DNA of 64,000 nt, from positions 310,001 through 374,000 of the forward strand of contig NZ_AP019749.1 of assembly GCF_006740045.1 (NCBI RefSeq), written 5' to 3'. The DNA is from Comamonas terrigena NBRC 13299 (GTDB lineage Bacteria > Pseudomonadota > Gammaproteobacteria > Burkholderiales > Burkholderiaceae_C). The translations under genes were made by a program, and so were the position numbers. The notes under the pieces are model-generated. The model made no database searches. It was not told the DNA's origin and was given only the letters and a program-made list of their open reading frames with translations. Positions 18,746 through 27,840 of the stretch are shown piece after piece (position 1 is the stretch's first letter; the number at the start of each line of letters is the position of its first letter).

Positions 18746-19612
18746 ATGGCAGCAGGTAAGGAAATACGCGGCAAGATCAAATCGGTGGAAAACACCAAGA
18801 AGATCACCAAAGCCATGGAAATGGTGGCTGCATCCAAAATGCGCAAGGCGCAGGACCGGATGCTGGCTGCCCGTCCATACAGCGAAAAAATCCGCAACAT
18901 TGCAGCCAACCTTGGTCAAGCCAACCCTGAGTACGTGCATCCGTTCATGCAAGTGAACGATGCCAAGAAGGTCGGCGTCATCGTGGTGACGACCGACAAG
19001 GGCCTGTGCGGCGGCATGAACACCAACGTGTTGCGTGCCGTCACGACCAAGCTGCGTGAACTGCAGGATGCGGGTATTACGACAGAAGCAGTGGCCATTG
19101 GCGGCAAGGGACTGGGTTTCCTGAACCGTGTCGGTGCCAAGGTGGTTTCCCACGCTACAGGCCTGGGTGACACGCCGCATCTCGACAAGCTCATCGGGCC
19201 TGTCAAGGTGCTGCTGGACCAATATGCTGAAGGCAAGCTGAGCGCGGTGTACGTGGCGTACACCAAGTTCATCAACACCATGAAGCAAGAGTCGGTGGTG
19301 GAGCAGCTGCTTCCCCTGTCGTCCGAAAAAATGCAAGCCGAGAAGACGGGTGCATCGTGGGAATACATCTACGAACCTGACGCCCAGAGCGTCATCGACG
19401 AACTGCTGGTTCGTTACGTGGAATCCCTCGTGTACCAGGCGGTGGCGGAAAACATGGCGTCCGAGCAATCGGCGCGCATGGTGGCCATGAAGGCCGCAAC
19501 CGACAATGCCGGCAACGTCATCAGCGAGTTGAAGCTGGTCTACAACAAGACGCGTCAGGCAGCGATTACGACCGAGTTGTCGGAAATCGTGGCAGGCGCC
19601 GCCGCTGTGTAA
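18746..19612 (+). CDS. atpG: F1Fo ATP synthase subunit gamma
   Basis: Gamma is the central rotary shaft. The 288-residue protein has the N-terminal coiled-coil helix ([20 protein letters not shown]), the block [18 protein letters not shown] and the C-terminal helix [20 protein letters not shown], which insert into the alpha-beta hexamer. A GAGGAG ribosome site precedes its start. Confidence 0.97.
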   Translation: MAAGKEIRGKIKSVENTKKITKAMEMVAASKMRKAQDRMLAARPYSEKIRNIAANLGQANPEYVHPFMQVNDAKKVGVIVVTTDKGLCGGMNTNVLRAVTTKLRELQDAGITTEAVAIGGKGLGFLNRVGAKVVSHATGLGDTPHLDKLIGPVKVLLDQYAEGKLSAVYVAYTKFINTMKQESVVEQLLPLSSEKMQAEKTGASWEYIYEPDAQSVIDELLVRYVESLVYQAVAENMASEQSARMVAMKAATDNAGNVISELKLVYNKTRQAAITTELSEIVAGAAAV

Positions 19613-19622
19613 ACGGCTTTAA

Positions 19623-21056
<1,434 letters not shown>

Positions 21057-21139
21057 GGTGAACTGCGGGCACGGGACGCGTCAGCGTCTCCTGCCTGTTC
21101 ACCCCAAGCCCAGATTCCCACCTTTTCCTAGGAGCAAAG

Positions 21140-21556
21140 ATGAACACCATCCACGTTGATGTGGTCAGTGCCGAAGAGTCCATCTTCTCCGGTGAAGCGC
21201 GCTTTGTCGCCTTGCCCGGTGAAGCGGGCGAGTTGGGCATTTATCCCCGCCACACACCGCTGATCACCCGCATCAAGCCGGGTTCGGTGCGCATCGAAAT
21301 GCCGGACGGCAGCGAAGAATTCGTCTTCGTGGCCGGCGGCATTTTGGAAGTGCAACCCAACTGCGTGACCGTGCTGTCCGACACCGCGATCCGCGGCAAG
21401 GATCTGGACGACGAGAAGGCTCAGAAGGCCAAGGCTGCTGCCGAGGAAGCCCTGAAGAACGCCAAGAGCGAGCTGGACCTGGCCAAGGCCCAGTCCGAGC
21501 TGGCTGTCATGGCGGCCCAGATCGCTGCCCTGCGCAAGTTCCGCCAAAAGCGCTGA
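21140..21556 (+). CDS. atpC: F1Fo ATP synthase subunit epsilon
   Basis: Epsilon couples gamma to the c-ring and inhibits ATP hydrolysis. The 138-residue protein has the beta-sandwich ([33 protein letters not shown]) and the C-terminal two-helix part ([20 protein letters not shown]). It is the last gene of the operon, followed by a strong terminator. Confidence 0.97.
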   Translation: MNTIHVDVVSAEESIFSGEARFVALPGEAGELGIYPRHTPLITRIKPGSVRIEMPDGSEEFVFVAGGILEVQPNCVTVLSDTAIRGKDLDDEKAQKAKAAAEEALKNAKSELDLAKAQSELAVMAAQIAALRKFRQKR

Positions 21557-21578
21557 TCTCCCGCGGGAGTTCTGCATG

Positions 21579-21603
21579 AAAGCCACCGCAAGGTGGCTTT
21601 TTT
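21579..21603 (+). terminator. Intrinsic terminator of the atp operon
   Basis: AAAGCCACC / GGTGGCTTT with a GCAA loop runs into six T residues, 22 bases after the atpC stop. Confidence 0.9.
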
Positions 21604-21768
21604 ATTGCCGTGGCGTGGTGCCGGTGGACAACAGGTGCTCCGGCCTGACTGAAACGGGCTTTTCAGCGCCGGCGTGCGGCTGCGCAGTGCAGTCGCAGTT
21701 CCGGGTGGGGTGCGTTGCGGCAGTTGAAAAACTATTTTCTTTCCGGGCCCGGCCCCAAGGATGTGGAT

Positions 21769-22446
21769 ATGCGGTGCAGCGGTCGTCTGGTGCAATGGAA
21801 TGAGGCCCGGGGTTTTGGCTTGGTGCAGATCGATGGCAGCGGCGAGCGGGTGTTTGTGCACATCAGCGCCTGGCAGCCCCGGCCCGCTGCACAGCAGCGC
21901 CCGCAGGTCGGCATGCCGCTGACCTTTGCGCTGGGCATGGTGCAGGGCAAGCCGCGGGCCCTGGCCGTGGCATGGCAGGAGCCCCATCGGCGCGCGCCGG
22001 TGCAGGGTCGGGCCCGGGCGGCAGGCGCCACGGCGGTACCGGGGCAGGTGCGGCGATCGCAAGGGGCACGCACGCCAGCCCTCCACCGTGGCGCTTCTAA
22101 GCCGTTGCTGGTCTTGGTCCTGTGGTGGGTGGCGGTCGCAGCGGTGTGGGGTGTGTCCGAATGGGTGGTGTTGGCCTATGCGGGGCTGAGCCTGTGGTGT
22201 TTCGGCACCTACTGGCATGACAAGCACCAGGCGCAGTCGGGAGGCTGGCGTACGCCCGAAGCCACCTTGCATGCCCTGGCGCTGCTGGGAGGCTGGCCGG
22301 GCGCTTTGCTGGCCCAGCAGTGGTTGCGGCACAAGTCGAGCAAACCGGAATTCCGTCAGGCGTTCTGGGCCACGGTGGTGCTGAACATGCTGGCATTCAC
22401 CGGCTTGCATGTCCCCGCAGTGCAGGCGTGGCTGCTGCATCGCTGA
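21769..22446 (+). CDS. Cold-shock domain - DUF1294 membrane protein
   Basis: This is a two-part protein of 225 residues. The N-terminal part (about 1-65) is a cold-shock/S1-like OB fold with GRLVQWNEARGFGLVQID and RVFVHISAW, the RNP1/RNP2-like strands that bind single-stranded nucleic acid. After a basic Ala/Pro/Arg linker (about 66-108) comes a membrane part with hydrophobic helices and the DUF1294 signature YWHDKHQAQSGGWRTPE...LHALALLGGWPGALLAQQWLRHKS. ATG 21769 is chosen because the OB fold starts there; a TTG at 21715 would add 18 residues. Its role is unknown; similar fusions are common in proteobacteria. Confidence 0.85.
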   Translation: MRCSGRLVQWNEARGFGLVQIDGSGERVFVHISAWQPRPAAQQRPQVGMPLTFALGMVQGKPRALAVAWQEPHRRAPVQGRARAAGATAVPGQVRRSQGARTPALHRGASKPLLVLVLWWVAVAAVWGVSEWVVLAYAGLSLWCFGTYWHDKHQAQSGGWRTPEATLHALALLGGWPGALLAQQWLRHKSSKPEFRQAFWATVVLNMLAFTGLHVPAVQAWLLHR

Positions 22447-22521
22447 GGTGCAGCAGCGCAGCGCGTGACAGATCCGGCGTCGGGCCGAAGGTAGGTGGCG
22501 GCTAGGGCGCGGTGTGACCGC

Positions 22522-23064
22522 TTACAGATCCTTGAAAAACCGGCCTTGGACCACCGGCGTATCGGGCAGGCTGGCGTCATGGCCGGTGTGGTGTGCGGCG
22601 TCGGCGGGGAAGTGCGCCGCCAGCAGGTCGGAGACGCGCAGCAAGGCGGTTTCCATTCCTTGCGCATAGGCATCGCGGCGGAAATCCTGCTGCATGCCCT
22701 CCAGCACGGCCTGCCAGCTGGCGGCCGGCACGGCGCGGTGCAGTGCGCGGTCGGCCACGATCTCGATGGCGTGGTCTGCCATCAGCAGGTAGATCAGCAC
22801 GCCGTTGTTCTGCTCGGTGTCCCACACGCGCAGCTTGCCGAACAGCGCCACGCCCCGCTCGCGCGCCGTCGCGTCGCGCCAGATATAGCTATAGGGCAGG
22901 CCGCCTTCCACGCACAGGCGCACCTGGCCGCTGTGGCGCGCTTCGCTGGCGGCCACCTGGCGCTCCAGGCGCAGCAGGACTTCGGGCGGGAAGGCGCGGC
23001 GAACCTGGCCCTCGGTCCAGCGGTGGTGCAGCAGGCGCTGCAAACGGTTCCACAAGCCTGCCAT
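22522..23064 (-). CDS. TPM-domain protein (cytoplasmic-type)
   Basis: This 180-residue protein contains a TPM domain without a signal peptide. Family markers include EARHSGQVRLCVEGGLPYSY and VWDTEQNNGVLIYLLMADH...IEIVADRALHRAV. It is the third gene of a lemA-TPM-TPM group; its start lies one base before the stop of the preceding TPM gene, so the two are probably co-translated. Plant TPM domains have phosphatase activity; the bacterial role is not known. Confidence 0.85.
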   Translation of the reverse strand: MAGLWNRLQRLLHHRWTEGQVRRAFPPEVLLRLERQVAASEARHSGQVRLCVEGGLPYSYIWRDATARERGVALFGKLRVWDTEQNNGVLIYLLMADHAIEIVADRALHRAVPAASWQAVLEGMQQDFRRDAYAQGMETALLRVSDLLAAHFPADAAHHTGHDASLPDTPVVQGRFFKDL

Positions 23065-23065
23065 G

Positions 23066-23971
23066 TCACCAACTCCCCGAGGCGCCGCCGCCCCCAAAAC
23101 TGCCACCACCGCCGGAGCTGAACCCTCCGCCGCCACCGAAACCGCCACCGCCGCCAGAGCCTCCGCCCCAACCGCCGCCACCGATGAAGGGGCCGCCTCC
23201 ACCGCCCCCGCCCCCGCGGCTGTTGGACAACAGGGTGAACAACAGGGCCAGCACGCCGGCACCGCCAGCCAGCAGCAGGCTGGTGGTCAGCACATAGGCC
23301 AGGAAGCCAGTGCCGCCACCCATGATGGCGGCCCCCAGTTTGTTGCCGAAGATGCCGCGCACGATGGGGCCCGCCACCATCACCCCGAAGAACAGGAAGA
23401 TGGCCAACTCTTCCAGGTCCCAGCCCCGGTCTTGCTGGCGTGCGGGTTGGCTGGGGGCCGGGAGGGCTTCACCGGCGATGCGCGCAGCGACCTGGTCCAG
23501 CGCGGCCAGAATGCCGCCGGCGTAGTCGTTCTGGCGGAAATGCGGGGCCATCTGCTGGTCGATGATGCGGGCCGCCGCCAGATCGGGGATGGCGCCTTCC
23601 AGGGCCCGCGCTACCTCCATGCGCATGCGCCGGTCGTTCTTGGCGACCACGACCAGCAGGCCATCGCCCACGTCCTTGCGACCGATCTTCCAGCTGTCGG
23701 CCACGCGCCAGGCGTAGGCCGCAATGTCTTCCGGTGCCGTGGTGGGCACCATCAGCACGACCACCTGGGAGCCGGATTTTTCCTCGATGCCCCGCAGCCG
23801 GTTTTCCACGGCCAGGGCCTGCTCGGCCGACAGGGTCTGGGTCTGGTCCATCAGCCGTGCCGTCAGGGCGGGCACGGGCTGCAGCGGCTGCGCGACGGCA
23901 GGCTGCCACAGCAGTGCAAAGACGAGGAGGAAGAGAGCGCCCAGCGCGCGCCTGCGGTGCGTCAGAGGCAT
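23066..23971 (-). CDS. Secreted/membrane TPM-domain protein with Gly-rich tail (YgcG-like)
   Basis: The 301-residue precursor has an N-terminal signal (basic MPLTHRRRALG then a hydrophobic stretch to AVAQ), a TPM domain (about 32-165, with GSQVVVLMVPTTAPEDI and GDGLLVVVAKNDRRMRMEVA), two transmembrane segments (about 187-250) and a C-terminal tail of Gly/Ser repeats ending GGGGASGSW. TPM proteins of this layout usually follow lemA, as here. ATG 23971 is preferred to the GTG at 23998, which abuts the lemA stop, because it starts the signal peptide and has a GGAG site. Function is unproven; envelope maintenance is a common guess. Confidence 0.87.
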   Translation of the reverse strand: MPLTHRRRALGALFLLVFALLWQPAVAQPLQPVPALTARLMDQTQTLSAEQALAVENRLRGIEEKSGSQVVVLMVPTTAPEDIAAYAWRVADSWKIGRKDVGDGLLVVVAKNDRRMRMEVARALEGAIPDLAAARIIDQQMAPHFRQNDYAGGILAALDQVAARIAGEALPAPSQPARQQDRGWDLEELAIFLFFGVMVAGPIVRGIFGNKLGAAIMGGGTGFLAYVLTTSLLLAGGAGVLALLFTLLSNSRGGGGGGGGPFIGGGGWGGGSGGGGGFGGGGGFSSGGGGSFGGGGASGSW

Positions 23972-23998
23972 GGTGGATCCCGCTCCGGACGGCTGCAC

Positions 23999-24592
23999 TT
24001 ACTTTTTGCCGCTGGAGAAGTCCACCGTGGGAGGACGCGAGATTTCGGCCTCGTTCTGCACCGTGAAGTTGGGCTTTGGCTTGTAGCCAAACACCATGCC
24101 GGTCAGGTTGGTGGGGAAGCTGCGCGCCAGCACGTTGTAGTCCTGCACGGTCTTGATGTACTGGTTGCGGGCCACGGTGATCCGGTTTTCCGTGCCTTCC
24201 AGCGTGACGCGCAGGTCACGGAAGCCCTGGTTGGCCTGCAGCTTGGGGTATTGCTCGGCCACCACCATCAGGCGCGACAGCGCGCCGGACAGCTCGCCCT
24301 GGGCCTGCTGGAATTTGTTGAAGGCCTCGGGGTCGTTGATCAGCTCGGGCGTGGCCTGGATGGAGGTGGCCTTGGCACGGGCCTCGATCACCTTGGTGAG
24401 CGTGTCCTGCTCGAAGCTGGCTTCACCCTTGACCGAGGCCACGATGTTGGGCACCAGGTCGGCGCGGCGCTGGTACTGGTTCAGCACCTCGCTCCAGGCG
24501 GATTTGGTCTGCTCGTCCAAACGCTGGAAATCGTTGTAGCCGCAGCCGCTGAGGCCAAGGGCAAGGGCGAGAATGGCAAGCAGACGTTTCAT
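23999..24592 (-). CDS. lemA: LemA-family lipoprotein
   Basis: LemA proteins are small, helical, membrane-attached proteins of unknown biochemistry. The 197-residue precursor has a lipobox (LGLSGC, Cys17) and the family core QTKSAWSEVLNQYQRRADLVPN and VKGEASFEQDTLTKVIEARAKA. A start six codons upstream is possible. It leads the lemA-TPM-TPM operon, a conserved neighbourhood in bacteria. Attachment to the membrane is indicated by the lipobox; the role is inferred only from the pairing with TPM proteins. Confidence 0.93.
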   Translation of the reverse strand: MKRLLAILALALGLSGCGYNDFQRLDEQTKSAWSEVLNQYQRRADLVPNIVASVKGEASFEQDTLTKVIEARAKATSIQATPELINDPEAFNKFQQAQGELSGALSRLMVVAEQYPKLQANQGFRDLRVTLEGTENRITVARNQYIKTVQDYNVLARSFPTNLTGMVFGYKPKPNFTVQNEAEISRPPTVDFSSGKK

Positions 24593-24852
24593 GGCAGACC
24601 TCGTAGGCAATGTTCAGCAAAAGGCGCAAAGAAGCACAAATTGTGCAACAGAGCGACCGTTGGTCGGTGTAGGGCAGCAGGCACAGCGTGCGAGAGCACA
24701 GCGGCGTAGGGCCCTGCACAAAATCCCTGGGTTCTGGTGCACGGGTATGCTCCCCACATGCAGGCGCCCACTATCATGACGCATTCAGGCTGCTTGTTGG
24801 TTGCGCAGAGGTGTGCGGGGCCGGGGTAAACGGAAGAAGGAAGCGTTGCGCT

Positions 24853-25398
24853 ATGGATGACATCGTGAAGCAGGCCCTGGCTAAATGGCCCAACGTGCCC
24901 GATTGCTACGGTTGGCTGGCCCTGGACGCGCGCGGGCGCTGGTTCCTGCGTGACCAGGCCACCCAGGCATGCGGCTTTTTCCCCAGCAGCAAGGGATCGC
25001 TGCTGCAGCATGGAAAGCTGATCGACTTCATCGGCCGCAATTACGAGGTGGATGCGCGGGGCTGCTGGTATTTCCAGAACGGGCCGCAGCGCGTGTATGT
25101 GGAGCTGGAAGACACCCCGGTGGTGTGGCGGGTGGACGAGGATGGCAGCGTGCGCACCCACACCGGTCGGTCGGTCCAGCCGCAGCGCTGCCTGGTGGAC
25201 GAGCAGGGCCATGTCTATCTGGTGGCCGACGGTGTGCTGGGCCTGGTGCACACGCAGGATGTGATGCGCATGGCGGCATTGATCGAAGCCGGGCGCTGGG
25301 AGCCGCACGAGGTGTGCAGTGCAGCCCTGGAGGCCCAGTTCCGGTTTGTGCGCAGCCCGCAGCAGCTGGTGGCCGACGCACCCGCCGCAGCGGCCTGA
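24853..25398 (+). CDS. DUF2946-like conserved protein
   Basis: This is a 181-residue soluble protein of a type common in Comamonadaceae, which I recall as DUF2946-annotated, though the domain number is from memory. It starts MDDIVKQALAKWPNVPDCYGWL and has a repeated beta-strand pattern: LALDARGRWFLRD, EVDARGCWYFQNGPQRVYVEL and CLVDEQGHVYLVADG. There is no signal or membrane segment. It stands alone, preceded by a 260-base gap without visible features and followed by a terminator shared with the cytochrome gene. Function unknown. Confidence 0.75.
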   Translation: MDDIVKQALAKWPNVPDCYGWLALDARGRWFLRDQATQACGFFPSSKGSLLQHGKLIDFIGRNYEVDARGCWYFQNGPQRVYVELEDTPVVWRVDEDGSVRTHTGRSVQPQRCLVDEQGHVYLVADGVLGLVHTQDVMRMAALIEAGRWEPHEVCSAALEAQFRFVRSPQQLVADAPAAAA

Positions 25399-25461
25399 TC
25401 CACCCAGTGGGCGCCCAAGAGCGTGCGCCCGGGCGGGCAGACCGGAGTGCGCCGGAGCAAC

Positions 25462-25490
25462 AAAAAAGGACCGCAGCGCGGTCCTTTTTT
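25462..25490. terminator. Bidirectional intrinsic terminator
   Basis: The hairpin AAAAAAGGACCGC / GCGGTCCTTTTTT with an AGC loop lies between the convergent DUF2946-like and cytochrome c5 genes. Confidence 0.9.
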
Positions 25491-25511
25491 GATGGGCGGA
25501 GCACAGAGGGC

Positions 25512-26039
25512 TTACTTGGCCTCGGCGGTCTCTGCCGCTGCAGCGGGAGGCTGGGGCTCGTCGAACTTGCCGCCGCCGGCATTGGCCATGAACGCCACGC
25601 CGCGTGCAATTTCCAGGTCATTGAAATCACCGCCACCTTGCGGTGCCATGGCGCCCTTGCCCTTCAGTGCCGACTGGACCAGGGTCTCAAAGCCCTGGGC
25701 CAGACGAGGGCCCCAGGCGCCGGCATCGCCGAACTTGGGCGCGCCCGAAACGCCGGTGGCGTGGCAGGCTGCGCACTGGCCCTTGTACACATCTTCACCG
25801 CCGCGCAGGGGACGGTTGGCATCGCGGATCTCGACGGAGCCGATCTTCTGGATGCGCATGGCCTGGGCCATATCGTGGTTGCCTGCCCCCGGGCCGGTCT
25901 TGTTGGAAGAACTCACGAATTGCACCAGACCGATGATGACGAACACCGGGATGACAAACGAGAAAAAGACCGCGATCAGCAATTGCTTGGGATTTTTGAC
26001 CGGGCCCGTATGGGCTTCTTCGTGGGAGGTGGCGCTCAT
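25512..26039 (-). CDS. Membrane-anchored cytochrome c5-type protein
   Basis: This is a c-type cytochrome with one N-terminal membrane anchor (about 20-42, LLIAVFFSFVIPVFVIIGLVQFV) and a periplasmic haem domain. The haem site is CAACH (89-93), and the distal methionine is probably in GKGAMAPQGGG (about 137). It probably carries electrons between the respiratory chain and a periplasmic acceptor. The tail is Pro/Ala/Glu-rich. It is a single-gene unit on the minus strand. Confidence 0.9.
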   Translation of the reverse strand: MSATSHEEAHTGPVKNPKQLLIAVFFSFVIPVFVIIGLVQFVSSSNKTGPGAGNHDMAQAMRIQKIGSVEIRDANRPLRGGEDVYKGQCAACHATGVSGAPKFGDAGAWGPRLAQGFETLVQSALKGKGAMAPQGGGDFNDLEIARGVAFMANAGGGKFDEPQPPAAAAETAEAK

Positions 26040-26177
26040 GAAGACCTCAATTTTTGTGTGGGCTTAAAGGAACTGCGGATTATATCGACCGCCTGTGCGC
26101 TAGCCACTGGCAACGCCACGGGTTGACGCGGTGGCCGCACTTGTCGTGAGGTAGATCAAGAAGCCGGCATCTGGGCC

Positions 26178-26214
26178 ATAAAACAACAAGGCCCTGGCGG
26201 GTGCCAGGGCCTTG
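26178..26214 (-). terminator. Intrinsic terminator of the efflux operon
   Basis: On the minus strand, CAAGGCCCTGGC / GCCAGGGCCTTG is followed by TTGTTTTATGG, about 45 bases after the stop of the outer-membrane channel gene. Confidence 0.8.
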
Positions 26215-26259
26215 TCGGGGCCTGCCTGCGGGCAGGCTGTGGAGCGGCGCTGCTGCGCG

Positions 26260-27696
26260 TTATTGCGCCGGTGCTGCAGCGGCGGGGGCTGCTGCCGTCT
26301 GGGTGGTTTCGGTCCAGCCGCCGCCCAGCGCCTTGTAGAGCAACACCTGGTTCTGCAGCTGTGCCAGTCGCACCTGCACCACAGCCTGCTCCAGCGTGAA
26401 CAGGGAGCGCTGGGCATCCAGCAGATCCAGGTAGCTGGCCACCCCGTTGGTGTAGCGCAGATTGGACAGATTCAGGCGCGAGGACTCGGCTTCCAGCTGG
26501 GCTTGTTGGGCGCGCAGCTGTTCCACCAGGGATTCGCGGCTGACCAGGGCATCCGAGACTTCGCGGAAAGCGGTCTGGATGGCCTTTTCATACTGCGCCG
26601 CTGCAATCTTCTTGCTGGTTTCCGCCACCTCCAGATTGGCCTGGTTGCGGCCTGCCGTGAAGATCGGCAGGTAGATGGACGGCGCAATGCTGAACGTGGT
26701 GGAGCCGGACTTGAACAGGTCGGACAGCTCGGTGTTGGCAAAGCCGGCGGCGGCGGTCAGCGACACGTTCGGGAAGAACAGTGCGCGGGCCGCACCGATG
26801 CTGGCGTTGGCGGCCACCATGCTCTGTTCGGCCTGGCGAATGTCGGGGCGGCGCAGCAGCAGATCGGAAGGCAGCCCCTCAGGCACATCGGCCAGTGCAG
26901 GCAGATCGGCCAGCCGCTTGCCTTGCAGGCTGGCCAGCAGCTCGGCAGGCACCTGCTGCCCCACCAGCAAGGTCAGCGCGTTGATGTCCAGATCGCGCTG
27001 GCGGGTCTGCTGGGCCAGCGTGGCGCGGGCGTTCTCGGTCAGCGAGCGGGCTTGCTGGAAGTCCAGTTCCGACGAGGCGCCCGCATCGAAGCGCAGCTTG
27101 GCCAGGCGCACCGATTCTTCGCGCGTCTGCAGCGTGCGCTGCGAGATGGCGCGCAGTTCCTCGTCGGCCTGCAGCCCCAGCCAGGCGTTGGCGACCGCGG
27201 CCACCAGGCTGATCTGGGTCGACTTGCGGCCTTCTTCCGTGGCCAGGTACTGGGCCAGGGATTGCTCCTTGAGGCTGCGGATGCGGCCCCAGAAGTCAAT
27301 CTCCCAGCTGGGCATGGACAGGCCCACCATGTAGGTGTTGACGTAGCCGGAACCGTCGGTGCTGGCAGCACGGGACCCCTGGGCGGCCACCCCCAGCTCC
27401 GGAAACTGCGCGGCGCGCTGGATCTGGTACTGGGCGCGGGCCTGCTCGATATTGAGCACGGCCACGCGCAGGTCGCGGTTGTTGTCCAGCGCCAGGGTGA
27501 TCAGCTGCTGCAGACGGGCGTCCGCGAAGAAGTTCTGCCACGGAATGTCGGCAGCGGCCTTGCTGGTGCTGGCGGCGTTGGCGGCCGGGTAGCTGGCCGC
27601 CACGGGCGCCGCCGGGCGCTCCAGTTGCGGGATGAAGGAGCAGCCGGAGGCCAGCAGCGCGCTGACCAGCAGGGTGGGAACAAGTCGCTTAGTCAT
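26260..27696 (-). CDS. RND efflux outer-membrane channel (NodT/OprM family lipoprotein)
   Basis: This is the TolC-like outer-membrane channel of a tripartite drug efflux pump. The 478-residue precursor has a lipobox (LLASGC, Cys19) and the two OEP repeats; markers include LDNNRDLRVAVLNIEQARAQ (about 70-89), the GAARALFFPNVSLTAAAGFA block and TNGVASYLDLLDAQRSLFTL near the C-terminus, which match OprM/CmeC-type channels. Its ATG overlaps the restored end of the pump gene by eight bases, so the three genes form an adaptor-pump-channel operon. Substrates cannot be read from sequence; OprM-family partners usually serve hydrophobic antibiotics, detergents and solvents. Confidence 0.93.
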   Translation of the reverse strand: MTKRLVPTLLVSALLASGCSFIPQLERPAAPVAASYPAANAASTSKAAADIPWQNFFADARLQQLITLALDNNRDLRVAVLNIEQARAQYQIQRAAQFPELGVAAQGSRAASTDGSGYVNTYMVGLSMPSWEIDFWGRIRSLKEQSLAQYLATEEGRKSTQISLVAAVANAWLGLQADEELRAISQRTLQTREESVRLAKLRFDAGASSELDFQQARSLTENARATLAQQTRQRDLDINALTLLVGQQVPAELLASLQGKRLADLPALADVPEGLPSDLLLRRPDIRQAEQSMVAANASIGAARALFFPNVSLTAAAGFANTELSDLFKSGSTTFSIAPSIYLPIFTAGRNQANLEVAETSKKIAAAQYEKAIQTAFREVSDALVSRESLVEQLRAQQAQLEAESSRLNLSNLRYTNGVASYLDLLDAQRSLFTLEQAVVQVRLAQLQNQVLLYKALGGGWTETTQTAAAPAAAAPAQ

Positions 27697-27840
27697 GGTG
27701 AGAGCCTCCGTCAGTCACCGCAGCGGTGGATGCGGGAGGGGTCTTGTCTTGGTCGAGCTTCTGGCCAAACAGCTTGAAGACGCCGATGAAGAAGATGGGC
27801 ACCAGGAAGATCGACAGCGGCGTGCCGATCACCATGCCCA
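27689..27840 (-). other. Out-of-frame 3' end of the RND pump gene after a frameshift
   Basis: Reading on in the next frame past the premature TGA at 27829-27831 gives the expected C-terminal part of an AcrB-type pump (GMVIGTPLSIFLVPIFFIGV, then a charged tail ending SHHD) with a stop at 27689-27691 that overlaps the channel gene start. One base is missing in or near the three-G run at 27837-27839 (minus strand). Restoring it would give a 1058-residue protein. Confidence 0.85.

Noticed and set aside
17141..19468. A 775-codon minus-strand frame across atpA and atpG
   Set aside because: It spans two real genes and their gap and has no recognisable domain; a codon-bias artefact.
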